From Streptomyces sp. 135 (GTDB taxonomy: Bacteria > Actinomycetota > Actinomycetes > Streptomycetales > Streptomycetaceae), in the NCBI RefSeq assembly GCF_020026305.1, contig NZ_CP075691.1, positions 1,488,001 to 1,552,000 of the forward strand: a stretch of 64,000 nt of DNA. Reading direction: 5' to 3'. The notes below the pieces were generated by a model. The model was not told the origin of the DNA. It searched no databases and saw only the letters and a list, made by a program, of their open reading frames with translations. Of the stretch, positions 42,156 through 50,389 are shown piece by piece; the first letter of the stretch is position 1, and the number at the start of each line of letters is the position of its first letter. The translations under genes and the position numbers were made by a program.

Positions 42156-42208
42156 GGCCCGACCGGCCGCGCACACCCGCGGCGCGACGCCGCGCGGGCA
42201 AGAAAAAA

Positions 42209-42232
42209 CCGGTCCGTCTGCTGACGGACCGG
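42209..42232 (-). terminator. Rho-independent terminator of tRNA-Val(CAC) copy 1
   Basis: A 10-bp stem (42209-42218 with 42223-42232) and a TGCT loop are followed on the reverse strand by a run of six T residues. It is the clearest classical intrinsic terminator in the window, 12 bases past the tRNA. Confidence 0.92.
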
Positions 42233-42243
42233 CATTCTCCGGG

Positions 42244-42315
42244 TGGGCGATACTGGGTTCGAACCAGTGACCTCTTCGGTGTGAACGAAGCGCTCTCCCA
42301 CTGAGCTAATCGCCC
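42244..42315 (-). tRNA. tRNA-Val (anticodon CAC)
   Basis: This is a 72-base cloverleaf on the reverse strand. The acceptor stem GGGCGAT pairs with ATCGCCC. The anticodon arm CTTCG-TTCACAC-CGAAG places CAC at positions 34-36, and the T-arm is GGTTCGAACCC. CCA is not encoded. A second copy lies at 45490-45561. Confidence 0.97.
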
Positions 42316-42354
42316 GGGAACGGACTGAACAATACAGGTCCGGGCGCCTTTCCT

Positions 42355-42801
42355 TCAAACCGCTGCCAGATACGCCGCGAGACCTCTGCGGCCCGCCCGC
42401 ATCATGAGGGCGTGGTTGAGCAGGAACACGGGCCTTCCGGGGACCGCGAGGCGCCGCATCAGCGGCCGCCGCACCTCGACCTCCTGGTCGTAGCGGGCGC
42501 GCGCCCCCCTCGGCCCATCGGTCACCGTCCAGCGCGCCCAGCCCTCCAGGTCCCCGGCCATGGTGATCTCCAGGACCCCGGCTTCGGGGTCGCGCCGCCG
42601 CTCCCGCGCGGTGACGACGAGGTCGTACGGGAGGAAGGACCGGAAGCGGAAGACGCCGTTGCGGCCGTCGTCCGAGGTCGCCTCGCGCACCTGCGGCCAC
42701 CACAGCGGATAGTCCTCCACCCGCTCCAGGACGGCGTAGGCCTGTACGGGCGTACCGGGCAGATCCCACAGGCTGCGGAAGCGGTAGTGACACCAGTTCA
42801 T
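42355..42801 (-). CDS. SRPBCC (polyketide cyclase/dehydrase-like) protein
   Basis: This 148 aa protein of the START/Bet v1-like SRPBCC superfamily has YAVLERVEDYPLWWPQVREA (about residues 22-41), the hallmark of the polyketide-cyclase-like branch. The C-terminal helix holds FLLNHALMMRAGRRGLAAYL. The fold binds hydrophobic ligands. The ligand here is unknown. It is divergent from the large membrane protein gene, about 100 bases apart. Confidence 0.88.
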   Translation of the reverse strand: MNWCHYRFRSLWDLPGTPVQAYAVLERVEDYPLWWPQVREATSDDGRNGVFRFRSFLPYDLVVTARERRRDPEAGVLEITMAGDLEGWARWTVTDGPRGARARYDQEVEVRRPLMRRLAVPGRPVFLLNHALMMRAGRRGLAAYLAAV

Positions 42802-42903
42802 GGAGGGATCCTGCCCGGTGGGGCCGGTGGGCACCGGATCTGAGTACGTCGTGAGTATCCGCGCCGATGCCGCCGGACGTGGCGCCGACCACACTCCCCA
42901 GGC

Positions 42904-45372
42904 ATGACGAACATTCCGCCACCGGCCGAGGAGCTGCGTCTCCTCGACTGGGAGCTGCGCCAACTGGAGGCGCGCAGGACGCAGTTGCTGCGCCGCCGGG
43001 CCTGGCTGCTCGGCGTCCTGCGCTCGGCGGGCCCGGCCGCGCCGCCCTCTCACCCGGCCGGCCCGGCCGCCCCCGCCCCCGCTCCCCCGAGCGCGCAGAA
43101 CGTCCTGCTGACGCTGGGCGGCGTGCTGCTGACCATCGCCGCGATCGCCTTCACGGTGGTGAGCTGGGGGCACCTGGGCATCGCCGGGCGCAGCGCGGCC
43201 CTCGGGGTGGTGACCCTGGCGGCGCTCGCTGCTCCCGCGCTGCTGCTGCGACGTTCGCTGCGCTCGACGGCCGAGGCGGTGGCGGGCCTGGGGCTCGCGC
43301 TGACCGTCCTCGACTCGTACGCGCTGCGCTACCTCGCCCTTCCCGAAACAGCGACGCTCGGTTACGCCGCCGGCACCTCCGTGGTCCTCGCCATGCTGTG
43401 GGCGGGGTACGGCCTGCTCCTCGGCGAGCTGCGCCTGCCGCTGCCGACGGCGGTGGCGACGGCCCAACTGCCTCTGATCCTCTGGGCGGGCGCCGTGGAC
43501 GCGGGCGAGCACGCCGTGACGGCCGCGCTGCTCGTGACGGCGGCTTTCGGCGCCGCGCTCGCGCTGTGGGCGACCGTCAGGTCCGTACGGGTCGTCGCGG
43601 CCGTCGGCGGCGGCGTGCTCGGCCTGTGGGGTGCGGCGGGCGCGGGCCTGCTGTCGCTGCGGGTCACGGACCCGACGGAGGCGGCGCGCGCCGGGGTGCT
43701 GCTGCTCTTCGCCGCGTTGATCGTTCTGGTGGTGGCGTGGCGGGCGAAGGAGACGCGGACCGCCGCCGGTGCGGCGGGCGCGGGTGGCCTGCTCGTGGTG
43801 GCCGCGTGCGGTGGCGTGCTGCGCACCGTCCTGCCGCCCGAGTGGACCGTCCCGGCCTGCCTGGTGTGCGGTGTCGCGCTGCTGGCCGCCGTCCGCACGG
43901 CTCTGCCCCGGCCCGTGCGGATCGGCGCGGCGGGCGCGTCCGCCGTGGTCCAGGGCTTCGCGGTGCTGTGGGCGCTCCCCGTCACCGCCGTGGCCCTGAT
44001 CGGCCCCCTCGGCTGGGCCACGCGGATCTGGACGGGCGCCCCGCGGGACGCCCGGGCCGCCCTCCTCGTCGAACCGCCCCTGTCCCACCCGCTCCTGGCG
44101 CCCCTGGTCCTCGCGACCGTCGCCGCGGTCCTGCTCATGGTCTCCGGAGCGCTCAGCAGGGGGTCGGCTTCGCTCGGCCCGCTCTTCGGGAGCGGCGCCG
44201 CCGCGTACCCCGTCATCCGCTACGGCGCGGGAGCACTCGTCTGGGCCGCCGGTGTCGCCCTGCCGTCCGCGCTGGGCCTTCCGTACGCGGCCGGGCTGGC
44301 GGCCCAGATGACCGTGGCCGCGATCCTGCTGATCGTCGCCGCCCGCGCCACGTCCACCGCTTCCGCCCTGACGGCTTCGGCCCTGGCCCTGGTGTCCTCG
44401 GTGAGCGTCGCGTTCCTCTCGCTGCCCACGGAGGCGGCGACCCTCGGCACCCTCGGCGCGCTCACGGCCCTGTGCCTGGCCGCCTGCGCCTGGACGGCAC
44501 GTCGGCCGCCGTCGACACCGGGTGGGGCGGCGGCGGGGGCCGCGGCTCCGGCACCGCATGGGCCCGGCGCGGTCGCGCTCACCGCGTGTGCGGCCCTCGC
44601 GTACGCCACCGCGCTCGTCTGCGCCATGCGCGGCGGGCTGCGCCCGGAGCACATCGGGCTGACCGTCCTCGCCGTCCCGGCCCTCGCCGCGTTCGCCGCA
44701 GCCCGCCTCGGGCCGCACCCGGCGGCCCTGCCGGTCGAGATCATGGCGGCCGCGTCCGGGGGCCTCGCCCTCACGCTCACCGTGGCGCATACCCCGACGC
44801 TCGCGCTCGCGCTGGCCCTCTGCGGGCTCATCGCGGCGGGCACGGCACTGCGTCCCGACCGCCGCCCGGTGGGCTACGCGGCCGTGGCCCTGCTCCTCCT
44901 GGCGAGCTGGGTCCGCCTCGCCTCCTGGGAGGTGGTGACCCCGGAGGCGTACACGCTGCCGGCCACCGTCCCCGCGCTCCTCATCGGCCTGCTGCGCCGC
45001 CGCCGCGACCCCGAGGTCTCCTCCTGGGTGGCCTACGGTCCCGGCCTCGCCCTGACGCTGCTGCCGAGCCTCGCCGCCACCTGGGGCGACCCGCACTGGC
45101 AGCGCCCGCTGCTGCTCGGCGTCGCGGCGCTCACCCTGACACTGACCGGCGCCCGGCACCGGCTGCGCGCCCCGCTGGTCCTCGGCGGCACGGTGCTCGC
45201 CCTGGACGCGCTGCACGAACTGGCCCCGTACCTCGTACAGGTGGCGGGCGTCCTGCCCCGCTGGCTGCCGCCCGCGCTGGCGGGACTGCTGCTCCTGGCC
45301 GTCGGCGCGACGTACGAGCAACGGCTGCGCGACGCGCGGCGGTTGCGGAATGCCCTCGGCCGAATGCACTGA
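42904..45372 (+). CDS. Very large polytopic membrane protein of unknown function
   Basis: The 822 aa protein has a soluble N-terminus with a helical hairpin (ELRLLDWELRQLEARRTQLL) and a Pro/Ala linker. About 25 closely packed hydrophobic helices then fill residues about 65-800, and the C-terminus is short and Arg-rich. I recognise this as a Streptomyces-type conserved integral membrane protein with no transporter or enzyme motif. The N-terminal hairpin could be a partner-binding or oligomerisation element. Ala+Leu+Val+Gly dominate its composition. Confidence 0.85.
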   Translation: MTNIPPPAEELRLLDWELRQLEARRTQLLRRRAWLLGVLRSAGPAAPPSHPAGPAAPAPAPPSAQNVLLTLGGVLLTIAAIAFTVVSWGHLGIAGRSAALGVVTLAALAAPALLLRRSLRSTAEAVAGLGLALTVLDSYALRYLALPETATLGYAAGTSVVLAMLWAGYGLLLGELRLPLPTAVATAQLPLILWAGAVDAGEHAVTAALLVTAAFGAALALWATVRSVRVVAAVGGGVLGLWGAAGAGLLSLRVTDPTEAARAGVLLLFAALIVLVVAWRAKETRTAAGAAGAGGLLVVAACGGVLRTVLPPEWTVPACLVCGVALLAAVRTALPRPVRIGAAGASAVVQGFAVLWALPVTAVALIGPLGWATRIWTGAPRDARAALLVEPPLSHPLLAPLVLATVAAVLLMVSGALSRGSASLGPLFGSGAAAYPVIRYGAGALVWAAGVALPSALGLPYAAGLAAQMTVAAILLIVAARATSTASALTASALALVSSVSVAFLSLPTEAATLGTLGALTALCLAACAWTARRPPSTPGGAAAGAAAPAPHGPGAVALTACAALAYATALVCAMRGGLRPEHIGLTVLAVPALAAFAAARLGPHPAALPVEIMAAASGGLALTLTVAHTPTLALALALCGLIAAGTALRPDRRPVGYAAVALLLLASWVRLASWEVVTPEAYTLPATVPALLIGLLRRRRDPEVSSWVAYGPGLALTLLPSLAATWGDPHWQRPLLLGVAALTLTLTGARHRLRAPLVLGGTVLALDALHELAPYLVQVAGVLPRWLPPALAGLLLLAVGATYEQRLRDARRLRNALGRMH

Positions 45373-45450
45373 ATGCGGACCGTGGCACACAACCGCGGCC
45401 ACCATATGTGGACCCGTCAATTCCCTTGAAAAACAGAGGAAATACGAGAA

Positions 45451-45479
45451 CGGCCCGGAGGCTCAAAGCCTCCGGGCCG
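45451..45479 (-). terminator. Terminator of tRNA-Val(CAC) copy 2
   Basis: A 13-bp stem (45451-45463 with 45467-45479) has a three-base loop and is followed on the reverse strand by a T-rich tract. It begins ten bases past the tRNA and also faces the end of the large membrane protein gene. Confidence 0.88.
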
Positions 45480-45489
45480 CAATCCGGGG

Positions 45490-45561
45490 TGGGCGATACT
45501 GGGTTCGAACCAGTGACCTCTTCGGTGTGAACGAAGCGCTCTCCCACTGAGCTAATCGCCC
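45490..45561 (-). tRNA. tRNA-Val (anticodon CAC), second copy
   Basis: The 72 bases appear identical to the gene at 42244-42315, including the CAC anticodon loop and the absence of encoded CCA. The two copies flank the SRPBCC and large membrane protein genes in the same orientation. Confidence 0.97.
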
Positions 45562-45627
45562 CGGGCGCACGGAGAACATTACCGCATGTCAGCGGGTGCT
45601 TCCGACCGCCCCGGAGTCACCCCTCGG

Positions 45628-46071
45628 TCACTCCTTGATCTTCCACGGCATCGTGATGCCGAACTTCCAGACGTAGACCGCGACGAGCACCGCGACGATC
45701 ACCAGGCCGATGGTCGTCAGGATGATGTTCCGGCGGCGCACCTTCGGGTCGAGCGCGCGCTGTGCGGCCTCGGTGACCTTGCGTTTCGTCCAGCGCAGCA
45801 CCAGCTGGGCCCAGACGAACTCGGTCGCCCAGATCGCCATTCCGCCGAAGATCACCAGCCAGCCGGGGCCGGGCAGCGGAAGCATGATGATGCCCGCGAC
45901 GACCACCGCGAGCCCCACGATGAACACGCCGACCTGCCAGCTCAGGTGCAGCGCCTTGCGGGCCTGGATGTACTGCGGCGCCCGCGACCCGAGCGGCTGC
46001 TCGGCCTGCGTCCCGGGGGCCGGTTCCACGACCCCCGTGGGCTCCTTACGCCCGTTACTCCCCGTATTCAT
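45628..46071 (-). CDS. TIGR02611 family membrane protein
   Basis: This protein of about 147 aa has three membrane helices. The family signature is visible as MLPLPGPGWLVIFGGMAIWA (about residues 68-87), the PGPGW pattern of TIGR02611 proteins. A basic segment RWTKRKVTEAAQRALDPK precedes the last helix. ATG 46071 is preferred over an in-frame GTG at 46104. Function unknown. It is transcribed divergently from ssgB. Confidence 0.87.
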   Translation of the reverse strand: MNTGSNGRKEPTGVVEPAPGTQAEQPLGSRAPQYIQARKALHLSWQVGVFIVGLAVVVAGIIMLPLPGPGWLVIFGGMAIWATEFVWAQLVLRWTKRKVTEAAQRALDPKVRRRNIILTTIGLVIVAVLVAVYVWKFGITMPWKIKE

Positions 46072-46262
46072 ACGGCCAAACCCTACCGGACGGAAACCCG
46101 TCACCGGAATGGGTGCACGGACAGCAGAGAGAACCCGCCAGTCGAGCTACCTAAAGACACGCAAAACCCTCAGAGGGGTTTACAACGGCACCGTAGGTGG
46201 CATGTCGATTTCGCCGACGTGCGAATCCCCGAGCGCACACTGAGCGAAAGGCCCTGGCGCTT

Positions 46263-46676
46263 ATGAACACCACGGTCAGCTGCGAGCTGCACCTGCGCCT
46301 CGTTGTGTCGAGCGAGTCCTCACTGCCTGTACCCGCAGGACTGCGGTATGACACGGCCGATCCCTATGCCGTGCACGCCACCTTCCACACCGGAGCCGAG
46401 GAAACGGTCGAGTGGGTGTTCGCCCGCGACCTCCTCGCCGAGGGCCTGCACCGGCCCACCGGAACCGGCGACGTCCGAGTCTGGCCGTCCCGGAGCCACG
46501 GTCAGGGCGTTGTCTGCATCGCCCTGAGCTCGCCGGAGGGCGAGGCTCTGCTCGAGGCCCCGGCGCGGGCCCTGGAGTCCTTCCTGAAGCGAACAGACGC
46601 GGCCGTGCCGCCCGGCACGGAGCACCGCCACTTCGATCTCGACACGGAGCTGTCACACATCCTGGCCGAAAGCTAA
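46263..46676 (+). CDS. ssgB: Sporulation-specific cell division protein SsgB
   Basis: This 137 aa protein of the SsgA-like family is found only in sporulating actinomycetes. It recruits FtsZ to sporulation septum sites in aerial hyphae. The N-terminus MNTTVSCELHLRLVVSSESS and C-terminus DLDTELSHILAES match the nearly invariant Streptomyces SsgB. An AAAGG site lies upstream. A GTTTAC element at 46178 resembles the -35 of stress/development sigma factors, and sigma-H dependence is known for this gene, but I could not see a convincing -10. A large hairpin ends the unit. Confidence 0.97.
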   Translation: MNTTVSCELHLRLVVSSESSLPVPAGLRYDTADPYAVHATFHTGAEETVEWVFARDLLAEGLHRPTGTGDVRVWPSRSHGQGVVCIALSSPEGEALLEAPARALESFLKRTDAAVPPGTEHRHFDLDTELSHILAES

Positions 46677-46784
46677 CGGCGCGGGAGCGTCGAGATCCCG
46701 TCACGCCGTCCGACTCGGGGCGACGGCGCAGGCAGTCACGACACCACAAGGCGCGACAAGCCGAGACAAGGCGAACAGAACAGT

Positions 46785-46829
46785 CACCGGCGCCGTCACC
46801 GCGGGAATCCCGCGGCGACGGCGCCGGTG
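46785..46829. terminator. Large hairpin after ssgB
   Basis: A 13-bp perfect outer stem (46785-46797 with 46817-46829) is followed, after one mismatch, by a seven- to eight-bp inner stem closing on one or two bases. It is nearly a perfect 45-base palindrome between ssgB and the CGNR gene, most likely the ssgB terminator. Confidence 0.85.
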
Positions 46830-46905
46830 CGTCTCCCGGGGGAGCCGCTAGCATCGGCCAGCGTCGGCGGGCACAGGCCCGACCCCCCAGGCCAGGGAGC
46901 GCATC

Positions 46906-47463
46906 GTGCTGATCACCCACGACAACCGGTGTTCTCTCGACGCCGTGGTCGATCTGGTGAACACCGCACCCGAGGAGGACGGCCCCGACGGCCTCGCGGA
47001 CCTCGCGGCGCTCAGTGACTTCGTACGAACGCACGAAGTGAGCGACGTCGGAGTGCTCTCGGAGCGTGACGTCGCCGACGTGCGCCGGGTGCGCGGCCGC
47101 TTCGCCGAGGTCTTCGCGAACCCCGAGCCCCGGGCCGCGTCCACGATCATCAACGAGCTGATCGCGGCGGCGGGCACCACGCCGCGCCTCACCGACCACG
47201 ACGGCTACGACTGGCACATCCACTACTACGCGCCGGGGGCGTCCATCGCGGACCACCTGGCGGCCGACTGCGGGATGGCGCTGGCCTTCTTCGTCGTCGC
47301 CGGGGAGCAGGAGCGGCTGCGGCGCTGCGAGGCACCGGACTGCCGACGCGCCTTCGTCGACCTCTCCCGCAACCGCTCCCGCCGCTACTGCGACAGCCGT
47401 ACCTGCGGCAACCGTCTGCATGTCGCCGCGTACCGGGCGCGCCGCAAGGAAGCCGCGGGCTAG
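46906..47463 (+). CDS. CGNR zinc-finger / ABATE domain protein
   Basis: This 185 aa protein has an N-terminal ABATE-type helical domain (VDLVNTAPEEDGPDGLADL; WHIHYYAPGAS). The C-terminal CGNR zinc finger is RRCEAPDCRRAFVD with YCDSRTCGNRLHV. Such proteins are thought to be ligand-responsive DNA-binding regulators. GTG 46906 has AGGGAG upstream. Its stop overlaps the stop of the convergent small membrane gene by four bases. Confidence 0.92.
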   Translation: MLITHDNRCSLDAVVDLVNTAPEEDGPDGLADLAALSDFVRTHEVSDVGVLSERDVADVRRVRGRFAEVFANPEPRAASTIINELIAAAGTTPRLTDHDGYDWHIHYYAPGASIADHLAADCGMALAFFVVAGEQERLRRCEAPDCRRAFVDLSRNRSRRYCDSRTCGNRLHVAAYRARRKEAAG

Positions 47464-47681
47464 AGAAGCAGCAGGTCGTGGAGCGACGCCAGCAGGATCA
47501 GCATGCCGACCACCGTCAGAAAGATCATCAGCGGTGGCTGGGAGAGGGCGAAGAGGCAGCCTCGCGGTTCTTCGTCGGTGGCGTGCCGCTCTTCGTCGGC
47601 AGGTCGTCGCTCTTGGGCCGGTACCGCTTGCCGTCCGTCGTCCGGCGCGGCCGCATCGCCCTGTGTGGTGGTGTCCAGCAT
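47460..47681 (-). CDS. Small C-terminally anchored membrane protein
   Basis: The product is about 73 aa. The first 45 residues are polar and acidic (MLDTTTQGDAAAPDDG and EERHATDEEPRG), and one strong membrane helix ends the chain (PPLMIFLTVVGMLILLASLHD). It is a tail-anchored topology with no recognised family. The ribosome binding site GCGAG is weak, so the start is uncertain. Confidence 0.6.
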   Translation of the reverse strand: MLDTTTQGDAAAPDDGRQAVPAQERRPADEERHATDEEPRGCLFALSQPPLMIFLTVVGMLILLASLHDLLLL

Positions 47682-47863
47682 CTCGCGCTGATGATGACGC
47701 AGGCGGCGGGCCCCCGCTGACCAACACGCCCGAACGAGGGGGCAGTTCGCCGGATCCCGTGAACAGGGAAAGTCCAGGGCCCGACGCGTTCCGTCCATGG
47801 CCCCCGGCCGTTCACCCCCGCGACACTCGGCGGCACCGCCCGCACTCGAACGAGGGAGCCGCC

Positions 47864-48300
47864 ATGGTCATGGAACGCAGACGGCTGTTGACGACCGCCC
47901 TCGGCGGGGGTGCCCTGTCCGCCGTCCCGCTCGTCGCCGCGTCGGCCACGGCCGGCCGCACCGCCTCGTGGCGCCGCGTCCCGCACCGCGGCATCCGCCC
48001 CGACGACCCCGAGGGCCGCGCCCCGCTGCCCAACCCGCGCCGCGGGTTCCGCTACGAGATGTCGTACAACGCCCGTGACCTGACGAGCCCTTGGCCGAGC
48101 GAGCAGGACCACTCCCCCGACGCCGCGCGCACCCTCGGCCTCCTGGAGCGCGAGTATGGCCCGGGTGCGCACCTCACGCAGCTGTACTTCTACCTCTGGG
48201 AGTACGCGTCCCCGCGCGCGGCCGGGCCGTGCGGTGCGCGAACGCCTCGGTGGCGTGGGAGGACGGCGTGAGCATGCTGGCCGAGGTCCGGCTGCCCTGA
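47864..48300 (+). pseudogene. Remnant of a Tat-exported DUF4874/DUF4832-like protein
   Basis: ATG 47864 has GAGGGAG upstream and begins a twin-arginine-type signal (MERRRLLTTALGGGALSAV). LPNPRRGFRYEMSYN follows, the opening of DUF4874-type secreted proteins, which are several hundred residues long. This frame loses sense after about residue 120 (YASPRAA) and stops at 48271. Another frame then gives ASVAWEDGVSMLAEVRLP and stops at 48300, which looks like the family's C-terminal end. The middle therefore seems deleted, with a frame shift at the junction near 48210-48235. Confidence 0.68.
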
Positions 48301-48355
48301 CGGGCGGGCCCGGCCAAAGGCGTGCCGGGGCCGTCGGGCCGTCGCGTCGCCCGTG

Positions 48356-48802
48356 TCAGATGCCGTGCTTCTTCAAGATGGCCTCGATGTCGCTGAAGTC
48401 CTCCGCGGGCGCGGCGGCCTTCGGTTTGGCGGCGGGGCGCGCGGCGGCCGGGCGGGCACCCTCGCCGAGCGAGGGCGCGGAGGCCGTGGGGGCCACCGCC
48501 TCGCGCCGGTCGGCCTTCGCGGCCTTGCGTTCCTTGCGGGTGCCGCCCCTGCGGCGCTCCACCGCGCGTGTGCCGAGGAAGATCAGCCAGGCCGCGCCGA
48601 GCACGCCGAAGCCGACCCACGCCTTGAGGCTGAACGCGGTGTCGGCGGCCCATCCGACGACGCCGGTCAGGGCGAGTCCGACGGGCACCAGGGAGTACGC
48701 GGCGAGGCGGGCCGCGGTCAGGAACCGCTTGCGATAGGCCGAGACCACGGCGATGCCGAGCCCGGCCGCGGATACGGCGGAACAGACGGTCTCGGCAATC
48801 AT
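48356..48802 (-). CDS. Small membrane protein of unknown function
   Basis: The 148 aa protein has three to four membrane helices in the first 85 residues (VCSAVSAAGLGIAVVSA, LAAYSLVPVGLALTGVVGWA, VGFGVLGAAWLIFLG). A basic then Ala/Pro-rich cytoplasmic tail ends in DFSDIEAILKKHGI, a short conserved-looking helix. ATG 48802 follows a GGAGG site. I recognise it only as a Streptomyces hypothetical. Confidence 0.78.
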   Translation of the reverse strand: MIAETVCSAVSAAGLGIAVVSAYRKRFLTAARLAAYSLVPVGLALTGVVGWAADTAFSLKAWVGFGVLGAAWLIFLGTRAVERRRGGTRKERKAAKADRREAVAPTASAPSLGEGARPAAARPAAKPKAAAPAEDFSDIEAILKKHGI

Positions 48803-49007
48803 CCGGCCCTCCAGGCATACAGGCGTACGTCGTGCGTGACGTGGTCGTCCCTTCCATCCTGCACCGGGTGGGCCCCGCCAAGCCACGCCCGGGCCGGACC
48901 TCAGGGACATATCCGGGTCATCTCGGGGTCCGGCCTCCTCCCCAGGTGCCGGTCCGCGCTCCCGCTCCCGGTTGGGAGGCGCCACCGGGGGCTGGGAGAC
49001 TGTGCCC

Positions 49008-49535
49008 ATGAGCGACTCCCCTCCTGACCACTCCGCCCGCCCCGTCGTCCTCGACGTCTGGTGTGAGCTCCAGTGCCCCGACTGCCGCACCGCCCTGGAT
49101 GACGTGCGCGCCCTGCGTGCGCGCTACGGCGACCGCGTCGAGCTGCGCCTGCGGCACTTCCCCCTGGAGAAGCACAAGCACTCCTTCGCCGCCGCGCAGG
49201 CCGCCGAGGAGGCCTTCGAGCAGGGCAAGGGCTGGCCGTACGTCGAGGCCGTGCTCGCCGGGGTCGAGGAACTGGACCGCCGGGGCGAGCCGTTCCTGGT
49301 GGACACCGCCCGGGAACTCGGTCTGGACGCCGAGGAGTTCGACACCGCCCTCATCGACGGCCGGCACATCCTGATCGTCGACGCCGACCAGGCCGAGGGC
49401 AAGGCGATCGGGGTCACCGGCACGCCGACGTACGTCATCGGCGGCGAGCGCCTGGACGGCGGCAAGAGCCAGGAAGGGCTGCGCGAGCGCATCGAGGAGA
49501 TCACCGACGGGCTGCTGGCGGCCGAGGGCTCCTAG
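49008..49535 (+). CDS. DsbA-family thioredoxin-fold oxidoreductase (FrnE-like)
   Basis: This 175 aa protein has the redox motif CPDC (about residue 23) at the start of a thioredoxin fold with a helical insert. The cis-Pro segment GVTGTPTYVIGG is at about residues 140-151. No signal peptide is present, so it is cytoplasmic and FrnE/DsbA-like rather than an exported Dsb protein. GGGAG lies nine bases before ATG 49008. It is probably a lone gene. Confidence 0.9.
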   Translation: MSDSPPDHSARPVVLDVWCELQCPDCRTALDDVRALRARYGDRVELRLRHFPLEKHKHSFAAAQAAEEAFEQGKGWPYVEAVLAGVEELDRRGEPFLVDTARELGLDAEEFDTALIDGRHILIVDADQAEGKAIGVTGTPTYVIGGERLDGGKSQEGLRERIEEITDGLLAAEGS

Positions 49536-49538
49536 CCC

Positions 49539-50363
49539 TTAGAGCAGCGGCTTGTACAGGGAGTACGAGACGGGTTCGTAGCCGAGCGAGTCGTACAGGC
49601 ACAGGGCCGGGGCGTTGCCCGCGAAGACGTTGAGGCCGATGCGGTCCCGGCCCGCCGCGCGCGTCTGCGCCTCGGCCAGGAGCATCAGGGAACGGCCGTG
49701 GCCGCGCCCCCGGCAGTCCTCGTCGACCTCGACGCGGAAGACGAACGCGTCGTCGTCGCGGAGCGTGAGCCACAGGGTGCCGGCCTTCGCGCCCTCCTGG
49801 GTGAGCGCGCTCAGCAGGGTGCCGGGGGTGGCCAGGCCCTGAGGCAGGAGCGCGGCGTGGTCGGCCTCGGACTTCGCGCGCGCCTGCGCCTCGGGCACGC
49901 CCCGGTCGGTCCAGTCGCGCGTGTAGCTCCGCCGGGCCCGCGCCAGCCACACCTCGTACTCGTCCTCGGCCATCGGCCGACCCCGGACCCCGGGTGGCAG
50001 CGCGGCGGGCTCGGCCGGCACCGGCTTCGCCATCCGGCGGTTGCGCTCCACATAGCCGAGCGCCGTCGCCAGGCGCAGCGCGGCGACCGACTCGGCCGGA
50101 ATGTCCGCCTCGATGCGCTCGCAGCCCCAGCCGCGGGCGACCTCCTCCGCCGCGAGCGCGGCCACGGTGGCGCGCCCCCGCCCGCGGTCGGGCTCGGCGA
50201 TCCGCAGATCCGTCACCCGGCAGACCGCGGGGCCGAAGACGGCGTGGGTCGCGAGCGTGATCGAGCCCACGGGCCGGCTGTTCACACAGACGTCGTACGT
50301 GCGCGCCTTGACGCCGTCGGCGCTCCGCTGAAGCGGCCCGGTCGGCCGCAGGGTCGTGGTCAT
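49539..50363 (-). CDS. Tandem GNAT acetyltransferase
   Basis: The 274 aa protein has two GNAT-like halves. The N-terminal half (about residues 20-120) has RGRGRATVAALAAEEVA. The C-terminal half (about 185-274) has the acetyl-CoA loop RGRGHGRSLMLLAE and the usual NVFAGNAPALCLYDSLGYE. The substrate is unknown. It is convergent with the DsbA-fold gene, three bases apart. Confidence 0.88.
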   Translation of the reverse strand: MTTTLRPTGPLQRSADGVKARTYDVCVNSRPVGSITLATHAVFGPAVCRVTDLRIAEPDRGRGRATVAALAAEEVARGWGCERIEADIPAESVAALRLATALGYVERNRRMAKPVPAEPAALPPGVRGRPMAEDEYEVWLARARRSYTRDWTDRGVPEAQARAKSEADHAALLPQGLATPGTLLSALTQEGAKAGTLWLTLRDDDAFVFRVEVDEDCRGRGHGRSLMLLAEAQTRAAGRDRIGLNVFAGNAPALCLYDSLGYEPVSYSLYKPLL

Positions 50364-50389
50364 CCCAGGGGTTCTACCCGCCCGGGGAC

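Noticed and set aside
42355..45420. A 1021-codon reverse frame over the large membrane protein gene
   Set aside because: Only its last 148 codons (SRPBCC gene) are coding. The rest is antisense low-complexity sequence.
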